From: Pseudomonadota bacterium
GTDB taxonomy: Bacteria > Pseudomonadota > Gammaproteobacteria > Pseudomonadales > Oleiphilaceae
Length of the DNA stretch: 15,731 bases
Reading direction: 5' to 3'
Assembly: GCA_023430625.1 (NCBI GenBank)
Contig: JAEZAA010000212.1
Location: 1-15,731 of the forward strand
The translations under genes were made by a program, and so were the position numbers. The notes below the pieces were generated by a model, which ran no database searches, was not told where the DNA came from, and was given only the letters and a program-made list of their open reading frames with translations. Of this stretch, positions 6,338 to 12,991 are shown piece by piece (positions within the stretch are counted from its first letter, which is position 1; each line of letters opens with the position of its first letter).

Positions 6338-7900
6338 ATGATGCGGCAACTGTCGGAACTGGATGCTTCCTTCCTTTATCTTGAGTCAGAATCCACCCCC
6401 ATGCACATGGGTGGGATCTATCTGTTCGATAACAGCAGCCGGGAAGAACCCCTCACTTACGAGGAGTTTCACCAATACATCGAATCCCGTCTGCATTTGG
6501 CTGATTTCTTTCGACAGCGCCTGGTGGAAGTGCCTCTCAAGCTGGATCACCCCTATTGGGTGGACGATCCCGAGTTTGATCTGCACCGCCATCTGCGCCA
6601 CATCACCCTGGAAGCGCCGGGCAACGAACAGCAACTGCTGGACCTGGCGGCAAGCCTGCTGGCGCAACCGCTGCCCCGCGACCGCCCCCTGTGGGAAATC
6701 AATTACGTGGATGGGCTTGCGCCGAGTGCGGAGGCCAAAGCGCCCTTTGCCATGATCGTGAAGGTCCATCACGCCGCCATTGATGCCGTGACCGGCGACG
6801 ATGTCATGGGCGCGCTGCTCGACTTCTCGCCACAGATCCGCAAGCTGGCGCCACCCAAGAAGCCCTGGCAACCGGCGCCCCTGCCCTCACGGGCACGCCT
6901 GCTGGGCAACGCCTATAGCTCGGCACTGAATACGCCGTTTCGGCTGGCCAACCTGGCGAAGGATACCGTGGCCGGGGCTTTTTATGCGTTGCTGCTGCAG
7001 CGCCTCAAGAACCTGAACCTGCCCCCGGCCCTGTTCAGTGCCCCGAACACGCCGCTCAACCAGGCGGTGTCCCCAGATCGGGTACTGGGCTATTCGGAAT
7101 TTCCGCTGGAACGTTTTCGCCAGTTGAAATACCAGCACCCGGGTATCACCCTCAATGACCTCGTAATGGCCGTCTGTGCCGAAGCCTTGTGCCAATACCT
7201 GGGCGAACAGGGCCAACTGCCGGCGCAGCCACTGATTGCGATGGCGCCGATTTCCGTGCGCTCCAAGAACCTGCTCAGTCCCACCGGCAAGCAGATGTCG
7301 GTCATGCTGTTGTCACTGGCCACTAACGAGGCAGATCCTGCCGTCCGGCTCAAGCGCATTCATGAGAATGCGGTTGCGTCCAAGATCTACAGCCAGGCCA
7401 TCTCCGCCACACGCCTCACCCAGCTGATTCCCTCCACCATGATCGGGCTATCGGCCCGCATTTTCACGGAGTTCCAGCTGGCCCAGCGCCACAAGCCGCT
7501 ATTCAACCTACCCATTACCAACGTGCCCGGGCCGCAAATGCCGCTGTACCTCGGCGGCGCCAAACTCGTGCGCCAGTTTGGCAGCGCACCCTTGTTCGAT
7601 GGGATCGGGCTGGTGTTCACCGTGATCAGCTACAACAGCAAGCTCACGGTCAGCGTAACGTCCTGCCCCCGAATTCTGCAGGACATGGACCAATTCATGA
7701 CCTACCTGCCACGGGCTCTCGATCGAATCGAGGAGGCGCTGCGGGACGTCGACCTCAGCGCAATCCCGCCTGCCACGGAGAATGAAGCCAGCTCCATGCG
7801 CCTTGGCGGCTGGATTAAGGACGTGGTTGCCCTGTTTACGGATCTGTTCAATGGGTTCTGGAGCAAGGACGAGAAGCAGGATCAGGACGATCGGCGCTAA
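6338..7900 (+). CDS. WS/DGAT-family wax ester synthase / diacylglycerol acyltransferase, variant active-site motif
   Basis: Members join an acyl-CoA to a fatty alcohol or diacylglycerol to make the storage lipids wax ester and triacylglycerol, at the cytoplasmic membrane. The 520-residue product begins LSELDASFLYLESESTPMH (5-23), the family N-terminus. The catalytic region reads KVHHAAIDAVTGDD (142-155), where the usual HHxxxDG has Ala150 in place of Gly; both His144-145 and Asp149 are kept. Other family motifs are RPLWEINYVDG (116-126), APNTPLN (235-241), TLNDLVMAVCAEAL (271-284, the ND motif) and ITNVPGPQMPLYLGGAKL (393-410). About 50 residues after the family core hold an amphipathic stretch (GWIKDVVALFTDLFNGFW, 491-508) and a charged end. 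The start is ATG 6338 or 6341; a TTG at 6323 is possible but has no ribosome binding site. It is alone in its orientation. The substrate is not predictable by eye. Confidence 0.92.
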   Translation: MMRQLSELDASFLYLESESTPMHMGGIYLFDNSSREEPLTYEEFHQYIESRLHLADFFRQRLVEVPLKLDHPYWVDDPEFDLHRHLRHITLEAPGNEQQLLDLAASLLAQPLPRDRPLWEINYVDGLAPSAEAKAPFAMIVKVHHAAIDAVTGDDVMGALLDFSPQIRKLAPPKKPWQPAPLPSRARLLGNAYSSALNTPFRLANLAKDTVAGAFYALLLQRLKNLNLPPALFSAPNTPLNQAVSPDRVLGYSEFPLERFRQLKYQHPGITLNDLVMAVCAEALCQYLGEQGQLPAQPLIAMAPISVRSKNLLSPTGKQMSVMLLSLATNEADPAVRLKRIHENAVASKIYSQAISATRLTQLIPSTMIGLSARIFTEFQLAQRHKPLFNLPITNVPGPQMPLYLGGAKLVRQFGSAPLFDGIGLVFTVISYNSKLTVSVTSCPRILQDMDQFMTYLPRALDRIEEALRDVDLSAIPPATENEASSMRLGGWIKDVVALFTDLFNGFWSKDEKQDQDDRR

Positions 7901-7997
7901 AGAGGATACCGCGCAAACCTTTTATTTGAGGGATCGGTCGCGGTTGATGTGAAACCAGGCAGCGGGACAACAGGCGCCCGCCGCCAGATAAGACCGG
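7901..7997. other. Short convergent gap after the acyltransferase gene
   Basis: This 97-bp stretch separates the ends of two convergent genes. I see only a long-armed TACCGCG / CGCGGT complement with a wide loop and no T tract, so no confident terminator is called. Confidence 0.3.
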
Positions 7998-8678
7998 TTA
8001 CTGAAACGCCCAGCGCAGAAACTCCTTTTTCTCCTCGGCCGATGCCTGGCCCCAGAGGATCTTCAAGGCCTCCAGCGGCGGCAGCTCTGCCCCGGGAGTC
8101 GCCGCCACCGGCGATTCCACTCGGCTCACGCCAGACTCGGAGGACGCGGCCGCGCTAGCCACCGCATCCACACCAGCTGCCGTGCTTCCTTTCCAAAGTG
8201 CACTTTGCGCGACCGTATGCCCCGTCTCATTCAACAGGCGCAGCTCCGGCTCCCGCGCAAATTGCTCAACCGTCTCGCGGGCATTCAGCTGGGGTACGTC
8301 GAAATGATACGTCTCGCCCGGCTTTGCCTCGAAAGTCACCGCCAGCAATTCGGACTCGATTTCTTCTGCCCGCTTCTCACCAATATCTTTATTACCCGGC
8401 AGTGCCCACAGCTTGCTGTAGCGAAACACAACGGTGTGGGCGCCAGGCAGCAGCTCATATTCCATGGCGTCGTTATCGAGCAGGTATGACTTCTGGGCCT
8501 TGCCGTCGATTTCGACGATTTCCAGGTCGTCTGCTTTCAGAACCCGCGCAACCTCCGAGACATCCCGCACATCGCCCTCATAGGTGCGCACAACCGGCGT
8601 CGAGCCGCAGGCGGTCAGTGTCAGTGATGCCAGCAGGGCGAGCACCCATGGCCGCAGAAAACGCAAAAACAGAGGCAT
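7998..8678 (-). CDS. Predicted lipoprotein, possibly DUF2057 (YccT)-like
   Basis: A 226-residue envelope protein of unknown function. The chosen ATG at 8678 has AAGGA seven bases upstream and opens directly into a lipoprotein signal: FLRFLRP, then a hydrophobic run (WVLALLASLTL, 11-21) and the lipobox LTAC with Cys24 as the predicted lipidated residue. The reading frame stays open another 38 codons upstream, but those residues have no signal character. The next residue after Cys is Gly, which does not suggest inner membrane retention. The mature part has DDLEIVEIDGKAQKSYLL (50-67) and ELLPGAHTVVFRY (75-87), a pattern I associate with the DUF2057/UPF0319 family, but only tentatively. Residues 165-200 are Ala/Ser-rich low complexity, followed by a helical C-terminus. 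Monocistronic and convergent with the acyltransferase gene. Confidence 0.85.
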   Translation of the reverse strand: MPLFLRFLRPWVLALLASLTLTACGSTPVVRTYEGDVRDVSEVARVLKADDLEIVEIDGKAQKSYLLDNDAMEYELLPGAHTVVFRYSKLWALPGNKDIGEKRAEEIESELLAVTFEAKPGETYHFDVPQLNARETVEQFAREPELRLLNETGHTVAQSALWKGSTAAGVDAVASAAASSESGVSRVESPVAATPGAELPPLEALKILWGQASAEEKKEFLRWAFQ

Positions 8679-8763
8679 GATCAATTCCTTTTTCCAACGG
8701 ATGAAAATCTGCACCGCCCTCGCGACAGGCGTGCTCCTGCAACAGATGAGAGTCCGGCGAGCC

Positions 8764-8792
8764 ATTGTCGGTGCTGATACGCCCTGTTGCAA
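8764..8792 (-). promoter_or_regulatory. Candidate promoter of the lipoprotein gene
   Basis: On the minus strand TTGCAA (plus 8787-8792) and GACAAT (plus 8764-8769) are spaced by 17 bp; each matches four of six consensus bases. This would give a leader of about 80 nt before the ATG at 8678. Confidence 0.35.
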
Positions 8793-8987
8793 TCAGCCCC
8801 GCGCTTTCCGATTCTCACCCATTCCTGTTTCAGTTCGGTGTCCACCTTGCCCCAGACCGGCTGGATCTGTTGATTTATGCAATGCGTGCGGTAATGGATT
8901 GCGCAAGACTGGCCGGGCTACCAGCCCGCCTTCCCAGCAGCTCGCGAGGCCTACAACAGACAACGACAAGAAGCTTCGCCCCATGAC

Positions 8988-8993
8988 AGGAGG
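8988..8993 (+). promoter_or_regulatory. Ribosome binding site deciding the GTG start of the small gene
   Basis: A perfect AGGAGG lies seven bases before the GTG at 9001. The upstream in-frame ATG at 8983 precedes this site and has no site of its own, so the GTG is the better start. Confidence 0.8.
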
Positions 8994-9000
8994 CTGTCCC

Positions 9001-9273
9001 GTGCAGAGATCCAACAGAACCGACAATCCAACGAAAGAATCTCGGGTCGCCGTGCTCGGCAAGCATCCCCGCCCCGGTCACCGACGCCATGAACAGGGCA
9101 CTATCCCAGCGCGGCGCGACCGCTTTTTCTCGGTCAGCAACAAATGGTATTTCTCCACCCGGGAAGGCTTCGACAGCGGTCCCTACGCCACCCAGGATCG
9201 GGCGGCAACAGGGCTGCAGCGGTTTCTCGACGTCGTCCGCCTGCTGCCGGACGGAGCCGGGCAGTCGCGTTAG
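9001..9273 (+). CDS. Small conserved-looking protein, possibly DUF6316-like
   Basis: A 90-residue protein of unknown function. The GTG start is supported by the perfect AGGAGG seven bases upstream. The first ~38 residues are polar and basic with no signal peptide. The conserved-looking core is RRDRFFSVSNKWYFSTREG (38-56), then FDSGPYATQDRAATGLQRFLDVV (57-79). This aromatic 'R-F-F-S-V-x-x-x-W-Y-F-x-T-R-E-G ... G-P-Y/F' pattern matches what I recall of DUF6316, a short family found in gammaproteobacteria; the assignment is from memory. A Trp/Tyr/Gly-Pro core of this kind suggests a small beta-sheet domain. The stop lies 10 bp from the end of the convergent pgpA gene. A longer frame extends upstream to 8584 across the lipoprotein start region but looks non-coding there. 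Confidence 0.8.
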   Translation: MQRSNRTDNPTKESRVAVLGKHPRPGHRRHEQGTIPARRDRFFSVSNKWYFSTREGFDSGPYATQDRAATGLQRFLDVVRLLPDGAGQSR

Positions 9274-9283
9274 CAAGCTCCGC

Positions 9284-9814
9284 TTAGCCGGCGGCCGACC
9301 ACTGGATCCAGGACCAGGCACAAGCCGCCAAGACGATGCCCGCGTAAATGCCGGCAACGATGTCATCCAGCATGATGCCCCAGCCGCCGCTCAGGCGCCG
9401 GTCAATCCAGCCAATCGGCCAGGGCTTCCAGATGTCGAACAGACGAAACAAGGCAAAGCCCGCCAGCATCCAGAACAGCCCGGCGGGTGCAAAACACATG
9501 GTGAGCCAGTAGCCGACGAACTCGTCCCAGACAATGCCGGGGTGGTCCTTGACGCCCAAGCGCTCCGAAGTCAGGCCGCAAATGGCAACCCCCGCCACAA
9601 AAGCGAGTCCGACCACGAGCAGCAAGTTCAGTACCGAGAGGGATTGCATGCCCCAGAACAGGAACACGGCAACCAGGGTTCCGGCGGTGCCGGGCCCACG
9701 GGGCGTTAGACCACTGCCAAAGCCAAAGGCCAGAAAATGAATGGGGTTGTGCCAGAATCCGAGCGGAAAACGGCGGGGCGCGACCACTTCAACGGCTGGA
9801 ACGTCCTGCGACAC
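9284..9814 (-). CDS. pgpA: Phosphatidylglycerophosphatase A
   Basis: It removes the terminal phosphate from phosphatidylglycerophosphate to give phosphatidylglycerol, in the inner membrane. The 176-residue product shows GSGLTPRGPGTAGTL (33-47), DHPGIVWDEFVG (90-101), FDIWKPWPI (126-134) and GGWGIMLDDIVAG (143-155), all of them family signatures. Hydrophobic segments at about 46-80, 102-124 and 150-171 fit an integral membrane protein. The start is GTG at 9814, with GAGGAG six bases upstream; a closer ATG at 9818 is out of frame and hits a stop within ten codons. It is the last gene of the nrdR-rib-nusB-thiL run, 67 bp after thiL, as in E. coli and Pseudomonas. Confidence 0.96.
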   Translation of the reverse strand: MSQDVPAVEVVAPRRFPLGFWHNPIHFLAFGFGSGLTPRGPGTAGTLVAVFLFWGMQSLSVLNLLLVVGLAFVAGVAICGLTSERLGVKDHPGIVWDEFVGYWLTMCFAPAGLFWMLAGFALFRLFDIWKPWPIGWIDRRLSGGWGIMLDDIVAGIYAGIVLAACAWSWIQWSAAG

Positions 9815-9881
9815 ACATCACTCCTCATTCTTATTGTTTGCCGCCATCACCGCATAACCAGATCAGGCCAGACCATCCGGT

Positions 9882-10871
9882 TTATTCAAAATGACGGTAA
9901 CCGCGAGGCTCAGACGCGGTCCAAACGCCCTGCTCGTCACACACCTGAAGCCCTGTCTCGGCGACGACTTCACCAATGACAGTGACACGTCCCTGCGCGA
10001 GCCAGGATTGCAGCCGATCCAACCGCTCCGGCGGTACGGTAAAGCAAAGCTCATAGTCATCACCGCCGCTCAAGGCGCAGCGCATGGCGTCGGCGACATC
10101 CAGTTCCGCCCGCAACGCCGGCGACAGTGGCAGCTTGCGGCTATCGATCCGGGCGCCCACCCCTGAGCGGCGGCAGATGTGGCCAAGGTCGGCCAGCAAC
10201 CCGTCGGAGATGTCGATGGCGGCCGTTGCAACGGAACGCAGCGCACGCCCCAACTCTACCCGAGGCTCCGGATACATGTAGCGATGACGTAGAAAACGTT
10301 GATGCGCCGAGTCCTGACTTTCCGACTGGTTCAGCCAGCGTAGCGCGGCGGCGGCATCGCCAAGCGTCCCTGACACCAGAATCAGATCTCCCGGCCGAGC
10401 ACCACCACGAGTCAGCGCCGCACCAGGAACCGTACCCTGCACCTGGATCGTCAGGGCTCGCGGGCCCCGGGTGGTGTCGCCACCCACCAGGCGCATTCCG
10501 AAGCGGTCGGCGAGTTTGAACAGCCCCTGACTAAAGCCCTCCAGCCAGTCGGCCTCGACGGTAGGTAGGGTCAAGGCCAGCGTAAAGCACCAGGGATCCG
10601 CGCCCATGGCCGCCAGATCACTGATATTGACCGCCAGCGCGCGCCAACCAAGGGCTTCGGTCGGAAGCGTTGGTAAAAAATGAATGCCTTCCACCAGCGT
10701 GTCGATGGACAGCACCAGATGCCGCCCCGCAGCGACGTCCAGTACTGCACAGTCATCACCGATTCCCAGTAGAATCTGCCCGGACTCCGACACTTCCGGT
10801 GTCGCAAGCGGACGCTGGAAGAAACGCTCGATCAGCTCGAACTCACCCAGCGGCTCGCTTCCCTGCGTCAT
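9882..10871 (-). CDS. thiL: Thiamine-monophosphate kinase
   Basis: It phosphorylates thiamine monophosphate to the cofactor thiamine diphosphate. The 329-residue product has the expected AIR synthase/ThiL fold. GIGDDCAVL (36-44) is the N-terminal Mg/ATP-binding motif, followed by SIDTLVEGIHF (55-65), VNISDLAAMGADP (81-93), GGDTTRG (130-136), IDISDGLLADLGHI (219-232) and SGGDDYEL (268-275). The aspartates that coordinate metals in these motifs are all kept. It follows nusB with a 12-bp gap and precedes pgpA, so it should be cotranscribed. The ribosome binding site before the ATG is poor (GGGCG), so translation may rely partly on coupling to nusB. Confidence 0.97.
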   Translation of the reverse strand: MTQGSEPLGEFELIERFFQRPLATPEVSESGQILLGIGDDCAVLDVAAGRHLVLSIDTLVEGIHFLPTLPTEALGWRALAVNISDLAAMGADPWCFTLALTLPTVEADWLEGFSQGLFKLADRFGMRLVGGDTTRGPRALTIQVQGTVPGAALTRGGARPGDLILVSGTLGDAAAALRWLNQSESQDSAHQRFLRHRYMYPEPRVELGRALRSVATAAIDISDGLLADLGHICRRSGVGARIDSRKLPLSPALRAELDVADAMRCALSGGDDYELCFTVPPERLDRLQSWLAQGRVTVIGEVVAETGLQVCDEQGVWTASEPRGYRHFE

Positions 10872-10883
10872 GATCGCGCCCGA

Positions 10884-11360
10884 TTAGCCGCGCCCGCCAC
10901 GGATCTCGGCCATGCGCAGCCGTCCGGCCAGCTTGTCGAGAATGCCATTGACGAACTTATGGGCGTCGGTGCCGCCGAATTTTTTCGCCAGCTCCATCTC
11001 TTCGTTGATGACGACCCGATAAGGCACGTCGAGACGCTCTTTCAGCTCATAGGCACCCATGCGCAGCAACGCCAGCTCGATGGGGTTGACGTCCTTCAGC
11101 GGGCGGTCCAGCAGCGGCTCGATCAGCTTGTTGAGCTCGCCCACCTGGGCCGGGATGCCATGCAGCAATTCATGGAAATAGGCGGTGTCGACTTGGCTCA
11201 TGTCATTGTCGACGCGGAATTCCGCCTCGATCTGACTGATACCGGCACCGGCCATTTGCCACTGATACAGGGCCTGCAACGCGAACTGACGCGCCCGACG
11301 CCGCTGCTCTACGCGCGACGATCGTTTGGATCCCTGGGGTTTGTCCTGAGCGTCGCTCAC
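10884..11360 (-). CDS. nusB: Transcription antitermination factor NusB
   Basis: NusB binds boxA RNA together with NusE (S10) and supports antitermination on rRNA operons. The 158-residue product contains the basic N-terminal helix RRRARQFALQALYQWQMA (21-38), ELALLRMGAYELKE (94-107) and the C-terminal signature PYRVVINEEMELAKKFGG (112-129) followed by KFVNGILDKLA. It has an unusually long polar N-terminus (MSDAQDKPQGSKRSSRVEQ) and a C-terminal RIRGGRG-like tail. The start is GTG and overlaps the ribH stop as GTGA, with GGAGG four bases before, a layout that suggests translational coupling. The position between ribH and thiL is conserved across gammaproteobacteria. Confidence 0.97.
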   Translation of the reverse strand: MSDAQDKPQGSKRSSRVEQRRRARQFALQALYQWQMAGAGISQIEAEFRVDNDMSQVDTAYFHELLHGIPAQVGELNKLIEPLLDRPLKDVNPIELALLRMGAYELKERLDVPYRVVINEEMELAKKFGGTDAHKFVNGILDKLAGRLRMAEIRGGRG

Positions 11361-11836
11361 TTCGCCTCCATCTGCTTCAGCAGACTCACCATCTCGATGG
11401 CGGACAGTGCCGCTTCCATGCCCTTGTTACCGGCCTTGGTGCCAGAGCGCTCAACGGCCTGCTCGATACTATCGACCGTCAGCACACCAAAGGCGACCGG
11501 CGTTCCGGTGGCCAGGGCTACTTGATTCAGGCCACTGGCGCATTGGCCGGCCACGTAATCGAAGTGCGGCGTGCCGCCACGAATCACGGCGCCCAGCGCA
11601 ATCACCGCGTCATACTCGCCAGTCTCGGCCATTTTCTTCACGGCCAGCGGGATTTCAAACGCACCGGGCACCCGCACAATGGTCACATCCGCAGTGGGGA
11701 TACCATGACGCTTGAGGGTATCAAGCGCGCCTTCCACCAGGCTCTCCACCACGAAGGCGTTGAATCGGCCGACGACAATGGCGTACCGGCCGCTGCACTG
11801 GGTAAAGTCACCTTCGTAGATTTTCATGTCAGACAT
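11357..11836 (-). CDS. ribH: 6,7-dimethyl-8-ribityllumazine synthase
   Basis: It condenses 5-amino-6-ribitylaminouracil with 3,4-dihydroxy-2-butanone 4-phosphate to lumazine, the second-last step of riboflavin synthesis, usually as an icosahedral or decameric shell. I start it at the ATG at 11836 (159 residues), with GAGGA five bases upstream; the frame is open for 30 more codons into the end of ribB but these residues are not family-like. Signatures are VVGRFNAFV, VRVPGAFEIPLA, ALGAVIRGGTPHFDYVAG and AFGVLTVDSIEQAVERSGTK (split over the central helix and strand). The ATG three codons later (MKIYEGDF) is an alternative. It follows ribB by 25 bp and overlaps nusB by four bases. E. coli names this gene ribE. 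Confidence 0.97.
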   Translation of the reverse strand: MSDMKIYEGDFTQCSGRYAIVVGRFNAFVVESLVEGALDTLKRHGIPTADVTIVRVPGAFEIPLAVKKMAETGEYDAVIALGAVIRGGTPHFDYVAGQCASGLNQVALATGTPVAFGVLTVDSIEQAVERSGTKAGNKGMEAALSAIEMVSLLKQMEAK

Positions 11837-11861
11837 CTTGATCCTCATTGACTGGCGGCCG

Positions 11862-12983
11862 TCACTCAGCGGACTGGCCATAGGGAATGTATTCCACCAC
11901 TTCGAGATCGAATCCGGAAATGGCACTGAATTTCATCGGCGAGCTGAGCAGGCGCATCTTGCCCACACCCAGGTCGCGCAGAATCTGGGACCCGGTACCG
12001 ACGGTCATGTAGACGCCGGAACCACTCTGGCCACCCCAACGGCCACGGTCGCCGAAGAAGTCACGCAGCCGCTCCTCGATATCCGCCGCCGCGTCCATGG
12101 AGTCCAGCAGCACGACCACGCCGCTTCCTTCCTGCGCCACCCGTTCCAGCGCACGGCTGATAGGCCAGCTGGTGACGCCCGGGCGACGGGCGCCCAGCAG
12201 GTCACGCAGGGTATCGGCAATGTGGACCCGGACCAACGTCGGCTGATCGGCCCGGATTTCGCCCTTGACCAAGGCCAAATGGGTCGAGCCCTGCACCGTG
12301 TCGCGGTAGGTCAGCATGCGGAACTCGCCATGCTCGGTGGGCAGCAGGTTTTCCTCCAGCCGCTCCACGGTCTTTTCCTTGAGGGTGCGGTAGTGGATCA
12401 GGTCTGCGATGGTACCGATCTTCAGGCCATGGGTCTGGGCAAACTGCTCAAGCTCCGGGCGCCGCGCCATGGTGCCGTCGTCATTCATGATTTCACAGAT
12501 AACGCCGGTCGCTTCAAAACCGGCCAGACGCGCCAGATCGCAGGCCGCTTCCGTATGGCCGGCCCGGGACAGAACGCCACCCGGCTGAGCCATCAGCGGA
12601 AAAATATGGCCAGGGCTGACGATTTCCTCGGCCCGAGCCTGTTTGGCTGCCGCCACCCGCACCGTGTGGGCACGATCCGCGGCGGAAATACCGGTGGTGA
12701 CACCTTCGGCGGCCTCGATGGAGACCGTGAACTTGGTCCCGAAGCCGGACGCGTTGCGCTGGACCATCAAGGGCAGCTTCAGTTGCTCACAACGCTCCCG
12801 CGTCATGGGCATGCAGATCAGGCCGCGGGCGAACCGGGCCATGAAATTGATATCCTCGGCCCGCACACACTCGGCGGCCATGATGACATCGCCTTCGTTT
12901 TCGCGATCCTCGTCATCCATGAGAATCACCATCTTGCCTTGCCGAATGTCTTCGACAATCTCTTCTATGGTATTGAGCTCCAT
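11862..12983 (-). CDS. ribB: 3,4-dihydroxy-2-butanone 4-phosphate synthase fused to a degenerate GTP cyclohydrolase II-like domain (RibBX type)
   Basis: The N-terminal domain (about 1-200) converts ribulose 5-phosphate to 3,4-dihydroxy-2-butanone 4-phosphate and formate. It has the metal and acid motif DDEDRENEGD (23-32), GVTTGISAADRAHTV (94-108), SPGHIFPL (123-130) and GHTEAACDLARLAG (142-155). The C-terminal part (about 205-373) has the GTP cyclohydrolase II fold outline: HGEFRMLTYRD, GSTHLALVKGEI, VRVH, then GVGKMRLLSSPMKFSAISGFDLEVVEYIP at the end. The zinc-binding cysteine segment (normally S-E-C-...-GSLRCDCG) is replaced by VHIADTLRDLLGARRPG, with no cysteine at all, so cyclohydrolase activity is not expected. 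This matches the RibBX variant described in Proteobacteria, whose C-terminal domain is not a working RibA. A true ribA should lie elsewhere. It starts eight bases after the ribD stop, with GAGGA inside the ribD end. Confidence 0.95.
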   Translation of the reverse strand: MELNTIEEIVEDIRQGKMVILMDDEDRENEGDVIMAAECVRAEDINFMARFARGLICMPMTRERCEQLKLPLMVQRNASGFGTKFTVSIEAAEGVTTGISAADRAHTVRVAAAKQARAEEIVSPGHIFPLMAQPGGVLSRAGHTEAACDLARLAGFEATGVICEIMNDDGTMARRPELEQFAQTHGLKIGTIADLIHYRTLKEKTVERLEENLLPTEHGEFRMLTYRDTVQGSTHLALVKGEIRADQPTLVRVHIADTLRDLLGARRPGVTSWPISRALERVAQEGSGVVVLLDSMDAAADIEERLRDFFGDRGRWGGQSGSGVYMTVGTGSQILRDLGVGKMRLLSSPMKFSAISGFDLEVVEYIPYGQSAE

Positions 12984-12991
12984 GGAGTTCC

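Larger units (their letters stand above)
8679..9000. other. 322-bp gap without a gene
   Basis: It lies between the divergent lipoprotein gene and the small GTG-start gene. Reading frames cross it on both strands but have no ribosome binding site or recognisable content. It holds a candidate promoter for the lipoprotein gene (8764-8792) and the strong ribosome binding site of the small gene (8988-8993). I found no convincing plus-strand promoter and no repeat or RNA gene. Confidence 0.55.

Noticed and set aside
4410..9283. Defence, phage or mobile element island between the two housekeeping blocks
   Set aside because: I see no integrase, transposase, tRNA, flanking repeat or abrupt composition change. 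The genes are single, mostly known chromosomal families.
9810..9835. ATG at 9818 (minus strand) as pgpA start
   Set aside because: It is out of frame with pgpA and reaches a stop after a few codons; the GTG four bases later, with GAGGAG upstream, is in frame.
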